A stretch of DNA of 64,000 nt from Amoeboaphelidium protococcarum (Eukaryota; Aphelidiomycota; Aphelidea), in contig JALECJ010000256.1 in the NCBI GenBank assembly GCA_023515745.1, positions 1,550,001-1,614,000 on the forward strand, given 5' to 3'. Made by a program: the position numbers and the translations under genes. Every line of letters begins with the position of its first letter. The stretch's first letter is position 1. Below, in pieces: positions 11,625 through 25,627 of the stretch. Under the pieces are notes generated by a model. That model saw only the letters and a list, made by a program, of their open reading frames with translations. It made no database searches and had not been told where the DNA came from.

Positions 11625-12209
11625 ATGTCTTAATCGGAGTAGCAATCGTCGCTATTACTAAAAAAGTAGTTGAGAGGTAACGTGACTTTGTTAATTTTAC
11701 ATGTACAATGTTGCTGTTGAGTTAAATAACCTCTGCTTAATTCAATTTATGTAGAGTTGACTAAACGCCCTATTGAAGGATTCTCCGCTGGCTTGGTGGA
11801 TGATAGCAACATTTATGAGTGGGAGATTATGATTATTGGACCTACTGACACGCTGTATGAAGGTGGATTCTTTAAAGCGAGACTCTCATTTCCTAAGGAT
11901 TATCCTCAAATGCCACCCAAGATGACATTTCTCACAAAGATGTACCATCCGAACGTGTATGAGGACGGCGGAGTTTGCATCTCAATACTCCACGCTCCGG
12001 GCGATGACAAGTACGGCTATGAGAAGGCTGAAGAACGCTGGCTTCCTATTCACTCGGTCGAGTCTATTCTACTGTCGGTGATCTCCATGTTAAGCAGTCC
12101 CAACATTGAGTCACCGGCTAACATTGAGGCGGCCAAAGAATTCCGCGACAACTATGATTAGTACAAGAAGAAAGTATAGCGCTTAGTAAGAAGAACCTAA
12201 GAAGAATGA
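11625..12209 (+). CDS. UBE2G1: ubiquitin-conjugating enzyme E2 G1
   Basis: Two exons, 11625-11676 and 11755-12209 (168 aa). E2 enzymes accept ubiquitin on a Cys and pass it to substrates with an E3. The core has HPNVYEDGGVCISIL with the catalytic Cys, followed by the acidic-loop insertion typical of the G1/Ubc7/Cdc34 group (HAPGDDKYGYEKAEERW). PIEGFSAGLVDDSN and FFKARLSFPKDYP match the G1 branch. The N-terminus contains three UAR codons where animal G1 enzymes have a similar QLL-RRQL helix. One 78-nt intron, ending TGTAG. Confidence 0.93.
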
Positions 12210-12314
12210 TATCGTTAACGCAACGTGTTATATTATTCAACCATTTCACAAAACCTCTTAATACTCCTTTTATTCCCCATATTGAGTACAAGATAGTCTT
12301 TGATCATTTTTGGA

Positions 12315-13250
12315 TCACTTTTGCAAGTTTACAGTGTTCAAAATCTTTTGGGCGCTCTGTTTCATTTGCTCGCGTTCCTTCTCGCTCAGTTTCAACGGCA
12401 AAATCTGCTCGACTCCATTGCGACCAATGATAACGGGAACTGAGAGACAGCACTTGAATTCATCAACGTAAACACTCAGCGGGCGCACCAGTCTCTCATC
12501 GCCAAAGATGGACTGCACAATGGATGCACATACGGATCCAATGCCAAAGTACGTTGCTCCTTTCGCGTTAATGATTTCATACGCCTTATTCTTCGTCTTC
12601 TCAGCCAACTCATTCAAATACTGCTCATCCTTGAACTCTTTAAAGTCAAGCAGTGGCACACCGGCGATAGTGGCTGAGCTGTAAGATACAAATTGAGAAT
12701 CTCCGTGTTCACCCAGAACGTACGCATGTACTGCCGTCGGGTTAACGCTGAGCTTTTAGGCAACTTCGACGCGAAGTCTAGCAGTGTCCAGGAATGTACC
12801 ACTACCAAACACTTGATTACGTGGCAGTTCTGAAGCAATTTGTTACGCAAATTGAGTCAATACATCACACGGATTAGCCACAATGATGATCTTGGCCGTC
12901 TACTTGATTGGCTTCATACCACTCAACACACTGGATAGAATCTTGTAATTGCGATCAATCAATTGGTCACGGCGCTCACCCTCTCTCTACTTGGCTCCTG
13001 CTGTGATTATAATGACATCGCACTATCCAGCCTCTTTACCAGTTCCAGCTCTAATATTAGCATGCGAGAAGTAGCCTCCATCAGAGAGATCCAGAACCTC
13101 TCCTCTCACCTTCTTCTCATCAATGTCCACCAGAAGCAGCTCCGTAACAGCTCTCTAAAGCAACAAAGCATATGAAATGGCCGCTCCCACAGATCCGGCA
13201 CCAACAACAGCACAGCGTCTTGTCTAAGTATTGTCCTACTATGATGGCAT
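12315..13250 (-). CDS. LDH: L-lactate dehydrogenase (LDH/MDH superfamily)
   Basis: A 311-aa protein from one exon. It interconverts pyruvate and lactate with NADH. Rossmann motif VVGAGSVGAAISYAL; substrate loop GAKQREGERR with Gln at the specificity position (Gln favours pyruvate, whereas malate dehydrogenases carry Arg); VANPCDVLT; SGTFLDTARLR with the substrate-binding Arg; catalytic His in LGEHGDSQF. UAR codons read as Gln throughout, including that specificity loop residue, so the substrate call depends on the code. The C-terminal KILNTVNLQK is short but normal. It ends at TGA. Confidence 0.88.
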
Positions 13251-13445
13251 TATAAGATGTTTGTATAGTAACTTTAATTGAATAAAAAATGCGTCAGATT
13301 TATGAGTTGAAAGGAGAAGAACGAAGCGGGAATAAGCCATTTCGAAGTCCATTAGAAGGTTAAAATGGCTGAAGCAAAAGGATAACCGTAGAATCTTGAG
13401 CATAATAGTGATATGTACTTGAAACATTTTCATAAAGCCATACAT

Positions 13446-15159
13446 TCATTTAGCCTGCTGAATAATAACGTCAAATTGATCGTTATCCTCCACATCCAGA
13501 GATGCCAACGTGTCATCTTCATCAACAAACTCGGCATCAAACTTTAATCTCACTTGGACGTCCTCATTGATCTCTTTTACCTTCTTGTAATGATCCACAA
13601 TGGCACAGATTTAAATCACCTACATATACAAATACATTTTTGATTTATCAAAGAGAGATTGAATTTATGTTAATTTTACCTTCCGAGTTTTGATTTTCAC
13701 AACATCTCCCTGATTGTTCTGTATCTTGATGGTGACAAACTCTGATTGATTATCATCGTCACTGCTAGAATCATCACTATCCTGATCGTCTTCATGTTAG
13801 TAAGAGTTCTTTTACAGGCGCTCCTAAGCAAATATAGAGTAGTAATTCTTGTCCATTGCCACTACATTAAACCACACATTAGATATATCATGGTGGGTTT
13901 ATTCACATTCAAAATTTAAACTTACATAAACTTTCATCCTCTTCGATATTTAGAGATTTGAGAGTAGAAGTGGGAAAGAGGCGAACATCACGATAGGTGA
14001 GCACAATATCAGCCGGATCGATATTCTCCCAATTCTGAGACACAACATGAATTACCTTCTCCAGACGATGAGTAGACTTTAACTTCACGGCCATCTCAAA
14101 TGCACAGAGCCTGTTTCTCTTATCTTCCACGCCTTTCACAACCAATTAAACGACATCATAAGCCTCATTTTTTTATGGCCCACCAAATTCACTTGAAGCA
14201 TTCTACATCTCACGTTCCCGCTTAAACTATAATCGAATAGCTTCCAACTCAGGATCCAATTTCTTATCCGTTTCCTGATACACTTTGGGCAGGTTTCGTT
14301 CAAAAACATCCATTTCCATAGATGGAACTAGATTATTTGCGAATTCATTAAGGCACTCGTGAGCCAGAGTCTCAGTGAAGGCAGGAGGTGGAGTTAATTC
14401 TCGAGTTTCACGTGGCTCCTCCTTCTACTCAGCCTTCTACTTGCTATTAGAATTCTTCTTCTTGTTCTTCTTCTTAGACTTGCCTTCTGATGCATCTTCT
14501 CCTGATTAATCCGAATCCAACTCGGAATCACTTATCATGATCATATCGATATTTCTCTTCTTCGATATCTTGAAATCTTTATTACCACCACTTTTAACCG
14601 CTTGAGACTTACGTCTCCTACCACGACGACCAGAAGCATTCTTCCTCTAGCCATTTACATACTCCTCCTCACTGCCTGAGCTGTCATCAACGATAAAGTC
14701 ATCCAGAGTGCTTTACTTCTTCTTGGCCTTCTCCTTTTTACGCGCCTTCGGATTCAACTATGCAGGAGCAGAGAAAAAATCTTCAAATTATAGATTAGTT
14801 GCCACAGCATCAGTAGGCACCTTCTTTGCCTGTTTGACTTGTTCGCGTGGACGCGTTGCAGTTGAAATGCGCCTTTTAGAAACCGTTTCAGAGTCTGACG
14901 AGCCTTCATCGCCGGAAGAGACAGCATCGCCGCGTTAAGCATTCTGTGCATGAGGTAGCCTTCCGCTAGTTGCTAATACATCAGAGTTTGGTTAAGATAT
15001 TGAGGATGATAGGGGATCCAATTGATCAGAAGGGATTCCATTTGAATCCTACTCAGCAGATGGCGCAAGAGATTTCTTCAACAATTTCTTCTGAGATGAT
15101 ATATCCAATGACAGCTCATCTTCATCCACGATATCAATACCAGAGTAATCAATAGTCAT
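13446..15159 (-). CDS. Rad60/Esc2/NIP45-type protein with SUMO-like domains
   Basis: Three exons: 15159-13926, 13861-13680, 13619-13446 (529 aa). Rad60-family proteins act with the SUMO pathway and Smc5/6 in DNA repair and genome stability. The first ~300 residues are charged and low-complexity (runs of Lys, Ser, Asp), with SUMO-interacting-like patches such as IDMIMISDSE. A first SUMO-like domain follows (QLVVKGVEDKRNRL...), and the C-terminal one reads EFVTIKIQNNQGDVVKIK, then VRLKFDAEFVDEDDTL, LDVEDNDQFDVII. The last residue is Lys with no Gly-Gly, so it is not conjugatable. Introns are 64 and 60 nt, both ending TGTAG. An ACGCGT box lies 154 nt upstream of the start. Confidence 0.82.
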
Positions 15160-15521
15160 ATTTTACATAAATCAAATGCTGTCAAATCAAATAACTATAA
15201 CAATAACAAGAAAAGACAGTTATAACACCACTAAAATTATTTTTATTAACAACCGAGCTCGCGATACAAAGTGTGAAAGCGAATGTGAAAAAGGAAAACA
15301 AGTTGAAGTGAAACGCGTCAAGTTTTTCTGTTTCTCAGCTTTTCCATATTTGACAGAGCTATATTTAGCGGATCATCTGAAATATTGATCTAATTATGTT
15401 TCCTGCAGGGGGTGGAAATTTTAATGGCTAGAATGGCGAATAATAAGAGTAACAACCTTGGTATATGCCGTCGGAAACCGGTGTTATGATGATATAAGAG
15501 TCGTGTGTACTTAAATGCGCA
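15160..15521. other. divergent intergenic region between Rad60-like and TIM22 genes
   Basis: 362 bp serving two divergent promoters. It holds an ACGCGT box at 15313-15318; nothing else stands out. Confidence 0.4.
15313..15318. promoter_or_regulatory. ACGCGT (MCB-like) box upstream of the Rad60-like gene
   Basis: The hexamer with context AAACGCGTCA matches the fungal MBF site (ACGCGT followed by N-A). MBF drives G1/S genes, including replication and repair genes, in yeasts. The family member nearby (Rad60-type) fits, but one hexamer is weak evidence. Confidence 0.35.
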
Positions 15522-15911
15522 ATGTCCGGCGTCGGTGGTTTAGTACTGGGCGCTGGATTCGGTCTATTCATGAGTTCCTTTGAGAGTTAGTCCTCGTATT
15601 ACATGCATAATCCTTCGATGATTGATTAGAAGATTCCACTTAAAACTTAATTACGCGATGCTGCGCGAGATATGGGAACTAAATCTTACTCAATGGCGAA
15701 ATAGTTTGCCACAGTCGGCGCAATATATGGACTGTCAGAGTGCGTAATCGAAGGATACAGGGCAAAACATGATATTGTGAATGCTGTCAGTGCTGGTTGT
15801 GTGACTGGAGGTGTTCTAGCCATCAAGTCGGGACCACACGCTGCTGCGTTTGGTTGTGCTGGATTTGCTGCATTCAGTGCCGCTATTGAGTATTTTTTAG
15901 AAGGTAGATGA
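15522..15911 (+). CDS. TIM22: mitochondrial inner-membrane translocase subunit Tim22
   Basis: A 129-aa protein from one exon. Tim22 is the channel of the carrier translocase that inserts multi-spanning carriers into the mitochondrial inner membrane. Signature segments: [36 protein letters not shown] and [19 protein letters not shown], with the Gly-rich membrane helices of the Tim17/22/23 family and the two conserved Cys. The start at ATGTCCGGC leads directly into the first hydrophobic segment. Length is shorter than yeast Tim22 (207 aa) because the N-terminal extension is small. Confidence 0.93.
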
Positions 15912-15980
15912 TACAAATATAGAAGGATATTGTATTACATGATACACTATTTCGGAATTATCTTTTTTGCAATTGTGTGG

Positions 15981-16722
15981 TCAGTTATAAGTGTCCAGAT
16001 CTTGAGGTATTTCGAACTGAGCGTTGAACGACTCCAAGTCCACTCCAAACTTTGATGTACAATAGGACTGTATGGACATTATACTTTCAGTCCAGCGATT
16101 AGCCGCGTCTTTTGCAATTTTCGTGGCATCACGCTTAGCTTACAAAGTGGCCGGATCATTGTCTGCGTACTGCTGCAGCTCTTGCATTTGATTCATCCGA
16201 TTCGTTTCAGCAGAGGACAATTTGGCGAGCAGGTCGGCGCGTTCGTCACATTCTTCGCGTCCAATCTGAGCCTCAGCAATCTTCAACTGCAGCTCCTCCC
16301 TCTGTTTAGTCAGACCATCGAGCTCTTCCTGGTACTTGTTGAGTTTATTCTCACGCAAAATCAATGCCGTGGAAGGGAACGCCCAGAAGTAGTTTGATGT
16401 TCCAATCTTGTCACTGGACACAATATCGTCACTCACCAAACTCTCCAGAACTTCTTTCACACTTTGGGATACTATACCCTTTTATTTAGGTGCAATTTTC
16501 TCCAATTCCTTCAGAGTGTAAACTTCTTTCTACATACATCATGACAAAATGCTGGAAGAACGTGAGTTCAACATATACACTCTGTGCTTACAGTTTCATA
16601 AAACAACTCTGTGAGTCTGTGGCGCTTCTCATCAAATGATAATCCCTACACATGTATTCAAAAGCAATAACTGAAATAAAATAATAAAATGAGAATATAT
16701 GACTTACCTTTCTCTTGGACAT
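15981..16722 (-). CDS. MND1: meiotic recombination protein Mnd1
   Basis: Three exons: 16722-16708 (15 nt, MSKRK), 16645-16592, 16529-15981 (205 aa). Mnd1 with Hop2 stabilises Dmc1/Rad51 filaments and promotes strand invasion in meiosis. The N-terminal winged-helix (GLSFDEKRHRLTELFYET, then LKELEKIAPKQKGIVSQSV, TSNYFWAFPS) is strongly diagnostic. A coiled coil follows (RENKLNKYQEELDGLTKQ), and the C-terminal segment has RWTESIMSIQSYC. Both introns are 62 nt and end TGTAG. The gene implies the organism has, or recently had, a meiotic programme. An ACGCGT box lies 78 nt upstream. Confidence 0.93.
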
Positions 16723-17633
16723 TTTAATTAACGTGAATGATTTTAATAAAGAATAGATGATCGTGATTACACTATGAGATGAGAAATGAAACTGCTGAAA
16801 CGCGTTCGATTAGTCTCTAATTCGTTGCTGTAGTTTTTCTAATTAGTGAATGGTGTCTGCTGGATTTACACTCAATGAAATTAGGTAAGATATGGGTGTT
16901 GTTTTCTACGCATAAGAATCACATTCGAAATTGAAGATGAATGGTTTGTTAAACGCCAACAATCAGATAACGTAATATGTTATTGCTGATTGACAAAATA
17001 CGCCGTAAATAACCATTGGATATAATGAGAAAGATTCGAACAAACCAATAGTATGATCTTGCTTCATCCTACAGCGCTATTGTGGTAGTTCTGCGTCATA
17101 AGATGAATAAATGACCTTCGTCGGATTAAATGATTGTTGAGTGAATATTGTTATATTATATTAATGCTCGGTTTAAAACATGAGTTGATGATTTGATGCT
17201 ACTTTAAACGCGTCGTATCCATCCGAACGCCACCTTTAGAAATTTCGATACGACACGACATCTGTCTTACACCGAACTTACTGTGAAGTACATTAAAACT
17301 AGTTGAACTCTTCAAACTTGGCTCAGGGATGCGTAAAGTCATGGATCGAGAGAGATACCCCTTCAATTCTTGGCAACCCCTGAATACTTGGCGTGGACGA
17401 CTCTCGGCGTTTTAAAACGGAGACACCTTGTCGCTCTCTCTCTCTCTCTTTGACAACTATTGAGAAACATCGAGCGATTCAGTCAGTCAGTTTGGCGAAA
17501 CGGAAGAAAGTAATAACATTCGTTTTCCACAAGAAACAAACACTCACTCGCTCTCAGTCTCTCTCTTATTCTCTCTTGGTTAGATTCAAGTGAGTTACTA
17601 ACTTAAATAAATAAATTGGAAACATTTGCAGTC
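16723..17633. other. divergent intergenic region between MND1 and GFAT
   Basis: About 0.9 kb. It holds ACGCGT hexamers at 16800 and 17208 and CT-rich tracts (about 17430-17452 and 17555-17580) just upstream of GFAT, probably in its 5' leader. No gene seen. Confidence 0.4.
16800..16805. promoter_or_regulatory. ACGCGT (MCB-like) box upstream of MND1
   Basis: It lies 78 nt upstream of the MND1 start, in the context AAACGCGTTC. It matches the MBF core hexamer. In yeasts several meiotic and S-phase genes are under MBF-like factors; the link here is inference. Confidence 0.35.
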
Positions 17634-19837
<2,204 letters not shown>

Positions 19838-20253
19838 TTTAATTTTTTTGGATCGGTGATGGTGTTCCGTTACAAGGATATCTTCTGTATTGATCGGCTG
19901 ACATGGAGTTTTTGATAAGAATGAAGACTAAGAATAGTTTTGTGGACTTGTTTCTCTCTTTATTTTCATTTTATTTTGCAACTGTATTTGGAAATTCTCA
20001 TTTCCTCTGCCATCTCATGTTTGTAAAAGTGAACGAGTAATGAATTCTCTGCTTCAAGCGTATTGCATTCTCAAGCTGTCTCTCTATGAAATCGCACGCT
20101 TTACTGACTCGATTGATCCCGTTTCAAATTATCCGTTTCAACTTTTGCCGTCTCTTTGTCTTTATTACAACAACAACAACTTCATCCATAGGCTTATATT
20201 TATCTGTATCAGAAATCATTATCTATTATAGTCCTCTGGTTCGAATCTTTTTC
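19838..20253. other. intergenic, no recognisable gene
   Basis: About 416 bp between GFAT and the BIR gene, T-rich near the GFAT end. A GGTTCGAATC hexamer-like B-box at about 20228 has no matching upstream half of a tRNA. Confidence 0.4.
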
Positions 20254-22360
20254 ATGATGCAGTTTGAAAATGAAAGATTTAAAACGTTCTTCCAGGCAAA
20301 ACAGCTTTGGAAACATCCGTTGGAATGGAAGGCTAATCCCACAAGTGTAAGTACCTTCTTTATCTTGAAAGTAGATCTTTCATAATATAATTACTGGAAT
20401 TTACTTGTAGTTGTCTAAAGCTGGATTTTTCAAGTGTTCATCTGAAAATGGAAGTGGTGATACTGATAATGTTAAATGCTACATTTGTGAATATTAAGTA
20501 TCAGGATGGACTGCTGAGATGGATCCGATGGATGTTCATCGCTCTAATTCCGCAGATTGCCCGCTGGTAGTTTTATTGTCTACCCAAAGTGTCGCTGATG
20601 ATGTAAAGTTAAGTAAAGATTATGATGATGTTATGCAGGAATCAAGACTGAGAACTTTTATCAGTTGGCCTTACGATAAGATGAAAGGATGGAAGCCCAC
20701 TAGTAAGAAATTGGCCAAAGCTGGATTTTATTATGCGCCCACTGATATGCCTGATGATGGCGATGATGAAAATATTGCAGATATGGCACAGTGTCCCGAG
20801 TGTTTACTTGCACTGGACGGATGGGAGAAGGATGATGATCCGATGAAGGAGCACAAGAAAAGAGCACCCAATTGTCCGTTCTTCTTGAGATAAGCTGCTC
20901 TGAAGAAGCGTCCTACTGCTAAGAAAGATACTAGAAAGAATAAGAAGGATAAGGATGTTAATGTCGATCTTGATGGAGTTAAAGTCACGTAAGACTCTGA
21001 TGTTCATGATAAAGCTGATCAGACTTTAGTGGATGGGAACGATGCTGTTGACCAGACTATCAATGGGAAAGATGAATATGATTTTGAGCCTTCGCCATCG
21101 AAATCCACCTCAGTACCTACTAGAAGAAAGCGTAAAGCTGCTGCTGCTGTGTAGAGAAGTAAAAAAGTGGATGAAGATAGCGACTCTGGCGAAAGTGTGC
21201 GCTCTAATGCTACCACTGCGACGACTCGCAGAACCAGAGCTAAGAGAACCGTGAAAGGTACCTCATCAAAATCTCGTAAAGTTGAGGAAGAAGAATAAGA
21301 TGGTGACAATGGTAGTGGCAAAAGTAAAACTCGTACCAAAGGCAATAAAAAGAAGAAAGGTACCGCTGCTTAAAAGCCACATGCTGGAGACATCAGCTCT
21401 GTTAGTAACATGTCCGTCATGAGCACTGCTAGTATCATTTCAACCATAAGATAGAGTCGGATCGATGCGAAGAATAATGATATCACTAATAGATCTACCA
21501 TCCTCGATGAACCGTCTATTTACAATGTCAAGGTGAATGCTCGTCCTGAATATCTGCAATAGAGCGGCGGTGAGAGTAATTCTGCGAGTGACAATCTCTT
21601 GGATGAATTGGAGGCCTTTTAAGATGCTGAAGAAGAATAATAGTAATTATAACCACTACCATTGGAATCCAATGCAGAGGATCCTGTTAATGATGGCGAT
21701 ATGATCTTGGACGATGCTGTAGATTAGATTGACAAAGTTGAAGCTGCTATTATTGCTGTAGATGAATTGCCGTTAGATAACGCTGATAATTTTGATATAA
21801 TGTAAGAAGTGACAGTAGTCAGAGAAGAAGTTGACGTGTAAATTGAGGTCAAAGAGAGTGTAACTATAGAGGAAGTTAAAGATGCAGTATGTACATCTAG
21901 CGCCAATTAGGATGTCACTCAGAATGAGACTGAATAGGTTGAGATTGAGATCGAAAGACATGAAGTTGAAACTGCGATGGATTTGCAAAAATAGCTCGAT
22001 AGCATCTAAACGGAAGTCACTCACACTATGGATACTGAGAGTATAATGAACCAGGTCAAGAGTAAAAGTTAAAAAGCACAAGCTCTGCTGCATTAAGCTG
22101 AAAATTTGATCAAGGCTGTCACTGTAAGTAAGTAAAGCAGTCACAATAATGAAGGCAAAAGTTTAGAAATATAGCGCGTAATACTGCCTAATGGTTTAGA
22201 AATCTCATCTTCCATGAGCGTGGAACAAGTGCTATCAATGCTTCATCAACAGATCCTGGATGATCACAAGTAGAAAATGGATGCTCATCTTCAACGCTTC
22301 ACTCAAGAATACCAGAATCAAGTCGAGTATCTCAAGAATTCTATTTAAACTGTTGATTGA
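20254..22360 (+). CDS. BIR1: two-BIR chromosomal passenger protein, Bir1/survivin-type
   Basis: Two exons, 20254-20346 and 20411-22360 (680 aa). Bir1/survivin carries Aurora B kinase to centromeres and the spindle midzone. Both BIR domains keep the exact zinc pattern C-x2-C-x16-H-x6-C (CYIC...H...C and CPEC...H...C). The two-BIR plus long acidic/Ser-rich tail layout is that of fungal Bir1 rather than animal survivin (one BIR). The tail has basic Lys/Arg clusters, a Gln-rich part largely written with TAR codons, and a C-terminal coiled coil (VLSMLHQQILDDHKQK...) that may bind partners. The 64-nt intron splits the first BIR domain and ends TGTAG. Two ATGs, 20254 and 20257, are equally possible starts. 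Confidence 0.9.
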
Positions 22361-22876
22361 TTAATACTCTATAAAGTTGAGTGCGTGATGAATTTATTAG
22401 TGTGAATTGTGTAAATATTATAACTCATAGTACGATTTGGTTTTTTTAATGCGCACTTGATTTTTTAAACTCACTACAGTACTACATGAAGCTTGGTACT
22501 ATATTAGGGCATCATAAAATATGAAATTGCCCGAATTTTAGGCTACTAACCCGCTGCGCCACATATTCGCGATCTTTTTTCCCATGCAGTTTCCCACAAT
22601 TGTTCTTTTTTACAATTGAATAAATTGTCTGTCATGCAGAACTGAAGATTTCTTCCTTCTCGGCTCTGTTGTTGTTTTCTCCTTTTCGGTTCGTTCTGTC
22701 TCTGTGATCATTTGATTGATTTGGATTATCTGACTGACTGACTGACTGACTGACTGTGACTGGCTCATTGTATACATACATCCCTATATAATATTGTCAA
22801 CTTTCGGTAGTCATTAGTCATCATCAAGATTTATTCATAAGTAATAAGGGACTAAGTATATTGAGTCACACTGATC
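22361..22876. other. intergenic with a TGAC microsatellite
   Basis: About 516 bp upstream of the kinase gene. It holds the (TGAC)n tract and a minus-strand stretch near 22550 that resembles the start of a tRNA (GTGGCGCAGCGGGTTAG) but has no acceptor pairing or T-arm. Confidence 0.4.
22731..22756. repeat. (TGAC)n microsatellite
   Basis: About six and a half perfect TGAC units in the region upstream of the kinase gene that starts at 22877. Confidence 0.9.
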
Positions 22877-25318
22877 ATGTCAACGGGAAAGTACAAGTTC
22901 AAGGTGGGGTCTGTATTCTACGAACCGTAATCAGCTGATGATGAATCAGTTGAAAATACAGGAGGTGGTGGATCAGGTATAGGATCGCATGACCTGAATC
23001 GTCCTTAAGATTAAAGTTCAGTTCCTAATAATAATTTGCGCATTAACAGTAACAGTAATAACAATAATAATAATATGTTGATAGACTCCAAGAGTGATCC
23101 GAACACCACAATCTACCCATCTTCTTCATCTGCTGGTAGTTCACCTAGTAAGAATTCGATATTCTATGAAGACTTTTCAGCTGTACCTCCATCTCCTTAG
23201 AAGCATTTAAATATTGAAACTTCATCTGCTCAGATTTATAATGATGGCTCAAAGTTTTCTAATCCAGGATAATAATCATCAAGTGGTCAGAGTTAGTTTA
23301 AGACTAATAGCGTTCATGGTCAGGAACCTATCACTCCATCTAGAAATTCTATATTTGATGAAGATTTCTCTGCTGCAGTGTCTCCGATATCCACTCTCAG
23401 TGACTTAAATTATAATAATAATAATAATAAAACTCAGTATGGCGATAATTAATCTAATTTAAAGAAGCTGTAGGCATCTCTGTTGAAGGCTTCTACATTT
23501 TAGACATAGTTGGGTAGTGGTAGTAGTGGTGGTGGTGATTTACAAGATTTGGTGTCACATCGACTCATATCTGATCATGATCCTTATAGAAGCAAGTTGT
23601 TGGAATCTCAATTATTCATCTCTATTATGCATGAATACACTTCTGGTGGTAAGGAGAATGATGATAGTGACGATGATAATGGCACCAGCAGATCATAAGA
23701 GTAAACTATGAGAGATACTCCTATATTTTCCCAGGATATTCCTTAATTAGCCACGAAAAATACTGCTCGTAATAAATAGTTGGAGGTGTTACCAACTAGG
23801 AAGAATATGCTTGGTGAAGGTAGATATGCTTGTGTATATAAAGGAATGTTTAGTAATGGTATTCAGAAAAGTACTGATGGTGATGATATCTCCTCCTCAA
23901 AGTACCAGGTGGCTGTGAAGGTTCTTCATGCCAAAGACTCTGACGCAACTGTGAATGGTTTGGTAGAGGCATTTGCTCTTTAGTACATTCAGTAATGGGT
24001 GGGTGCTCCCTAACATAATCATATCATTCGTCTACATGGTGTTAGTCGTTAACGTTTGCCTCAGACAGAGTTGAGTCCATCAAAGAGTTTGCGCTCGTCA
24101 ACCACCAGTCTTGGTACGCATCAGGATACTTTAAGTGAAAATTGGAGGTTAATGTTGATCATGGAGTATTGTGCGCATGGAAATGTATTTGAGTATATTT
24201 AAAAGAATCCGCTGCATTATGGTAAATCTCAATGGATAGAGTGGTGTTTATAGCTGGCAAAAGCTGTAGAAGTATTGCACACTGGGGCATTCGGAAAGTC
24301 TAGTGTCGGTGTCATTCATCACGATATAAAGCCACACAATGTGATGCTTAATGATTAGATGGAGATTAAGTTGAGTGATTTTGGCTCTGCTCAGTTTGTA
24401 TCTTTGCAGGCAGATCATTCACATTAATAATAATAGTCTGCAAGTATGGAGTTGACTGATGGTATTGGCAAGGGAACTTAGGCATATACTGCACCGGAGA
24501 TTTTGGCTGGTCCTTAATCAAAGTACACTTTCTCTGCGGATATTTATTCACTTGGATGTACATTGTATGCCCTGCTGACGGGTAAAGAACCATTTGCAGA
24601 TATTAGGAACATGGCACATTAGTTATGGTGCATTAGGAAGGGATTCTTTGAGAGTGGTGCGAACGAACTAACATCCACCATCCAGTCGCTGAATAATCTA
24701 AAATCACCACAAAGTGCACACACTCCTGTAGGTTCGGCGTCAATGAGTCTACCACTACCACCTCAATCTCCTCTGAGATCAGCCGGTCCTCTGAATGATC
24801 ATCAACGTAGCTATTTGAGTAAACTTGGCACGTATAACAGTGTACCTGCGTCTCCGCTTTCTAGTGGTGGTAGCAGTAGCGGTAGTAGTGGTGGCGGTGC
24901 AGGCTCTGAACATGTCCTCTTCAAATTTATGAATGGAGAAGCGCTGTATGCCAACTCTGTTCCTGACTCTACAGTGTGGAGTAAAATGCAAATGGCGATT
25001 CGCAGGTGTGTCTCCTTGAGCCCTTCGCAACGTCCTACTGCCACCGCGGTTGTGGAGATGTTGGAAGAGATTAAAGGAATGTTAATCAGAGTTAATGAGG
25101 GTGGTTCTGAATCCCTGAATTCTCCTGTTTATAGTGGTAATAATGTTACTGCAGATAGGTAAGGAACATCAATAAAGTAGGTAGATAATTAGGCGGGTGG
25201 TAATTCAGGATTGAAATCTACTACCGGTGATGTGAAAGATAATGTTAGTACTTCATCAGGTAGCACTGGTAGCTTTACTAAAGTACCAGGTGGTCGTAAG
25301 CCGGCTGTATATCTATGA
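22877..25318 (+). CDS. serine/threonine protein kinase with long disordered N-terminus
   Basis: An 813-aa protein from one exon. Residues 1-300 are Ser/Asn/Gln-rich and low-complexity, with two copies of a short motif (SIFYEDFSA and SIFDEDFSA, about 60 residues apart). The kinase core starts near residue 310: glycine loop LGEGRYACVYKG, lysine in VAVKVL, catalytic loop HHDIKPHNVML (HRD has become HHD with Asp, Lys and Asn kept), DFGSAQ, an APE motif as TAPEIL, then DIYSLGCTLYALLTG. A Ser/Gly-rich insertion of ~80 residues separates subdomains X and XI (CVSLSPSQRPTA). It should be active. The subfamily is not clear to me; no accessory domain identifies it. Cytosolic or nuclear by absence of signals. 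Confidence 0.88.
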
Positions 25319-25627
25319 CGGGGTGTAGATTAGACAGATGAAGATTGCTGTACAAAGTTGGCGTAAACAAGGAAGTTGTAAATTTAATGTATACGAACCG
25401 AATGAAATAGAATTAGCGAGTCTAGAATATATATATATACCTTCTATTTTTATTTTTATATTAGCCATTCATTATTTTCCAGAGATGTTTTACATATACT
25501 TATTTGAGATGAACACCATCAACACAAAGTTTGAGTCAGTAAGCATTGCAATTGATGGGATAAATAACATAGCAGATGGATCAATCATTAATCCAATCTA
25601 ATCAGTATGGTCTACTCACTCTTTAAA
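25319..25627. other. convergent intergenic region
   Basis: About 309 bp between two convergent genes. A plus-strand short frame at 25338-25601 is hydrophobic by composition only. Nothing supported. Confidence 0.4.

Noticed and set aside
22500..22600. tRNA-like minus-strand start near 22555 (GTGGCGCAGCGGGTTAG)
   Set aside because: No acceptor-stem pairing, anticodon arm or T-arm with GGTTCGA could be found within 90 nt. A similar lone GGTTCGAATC at about 20228 also lacks a 5' half.
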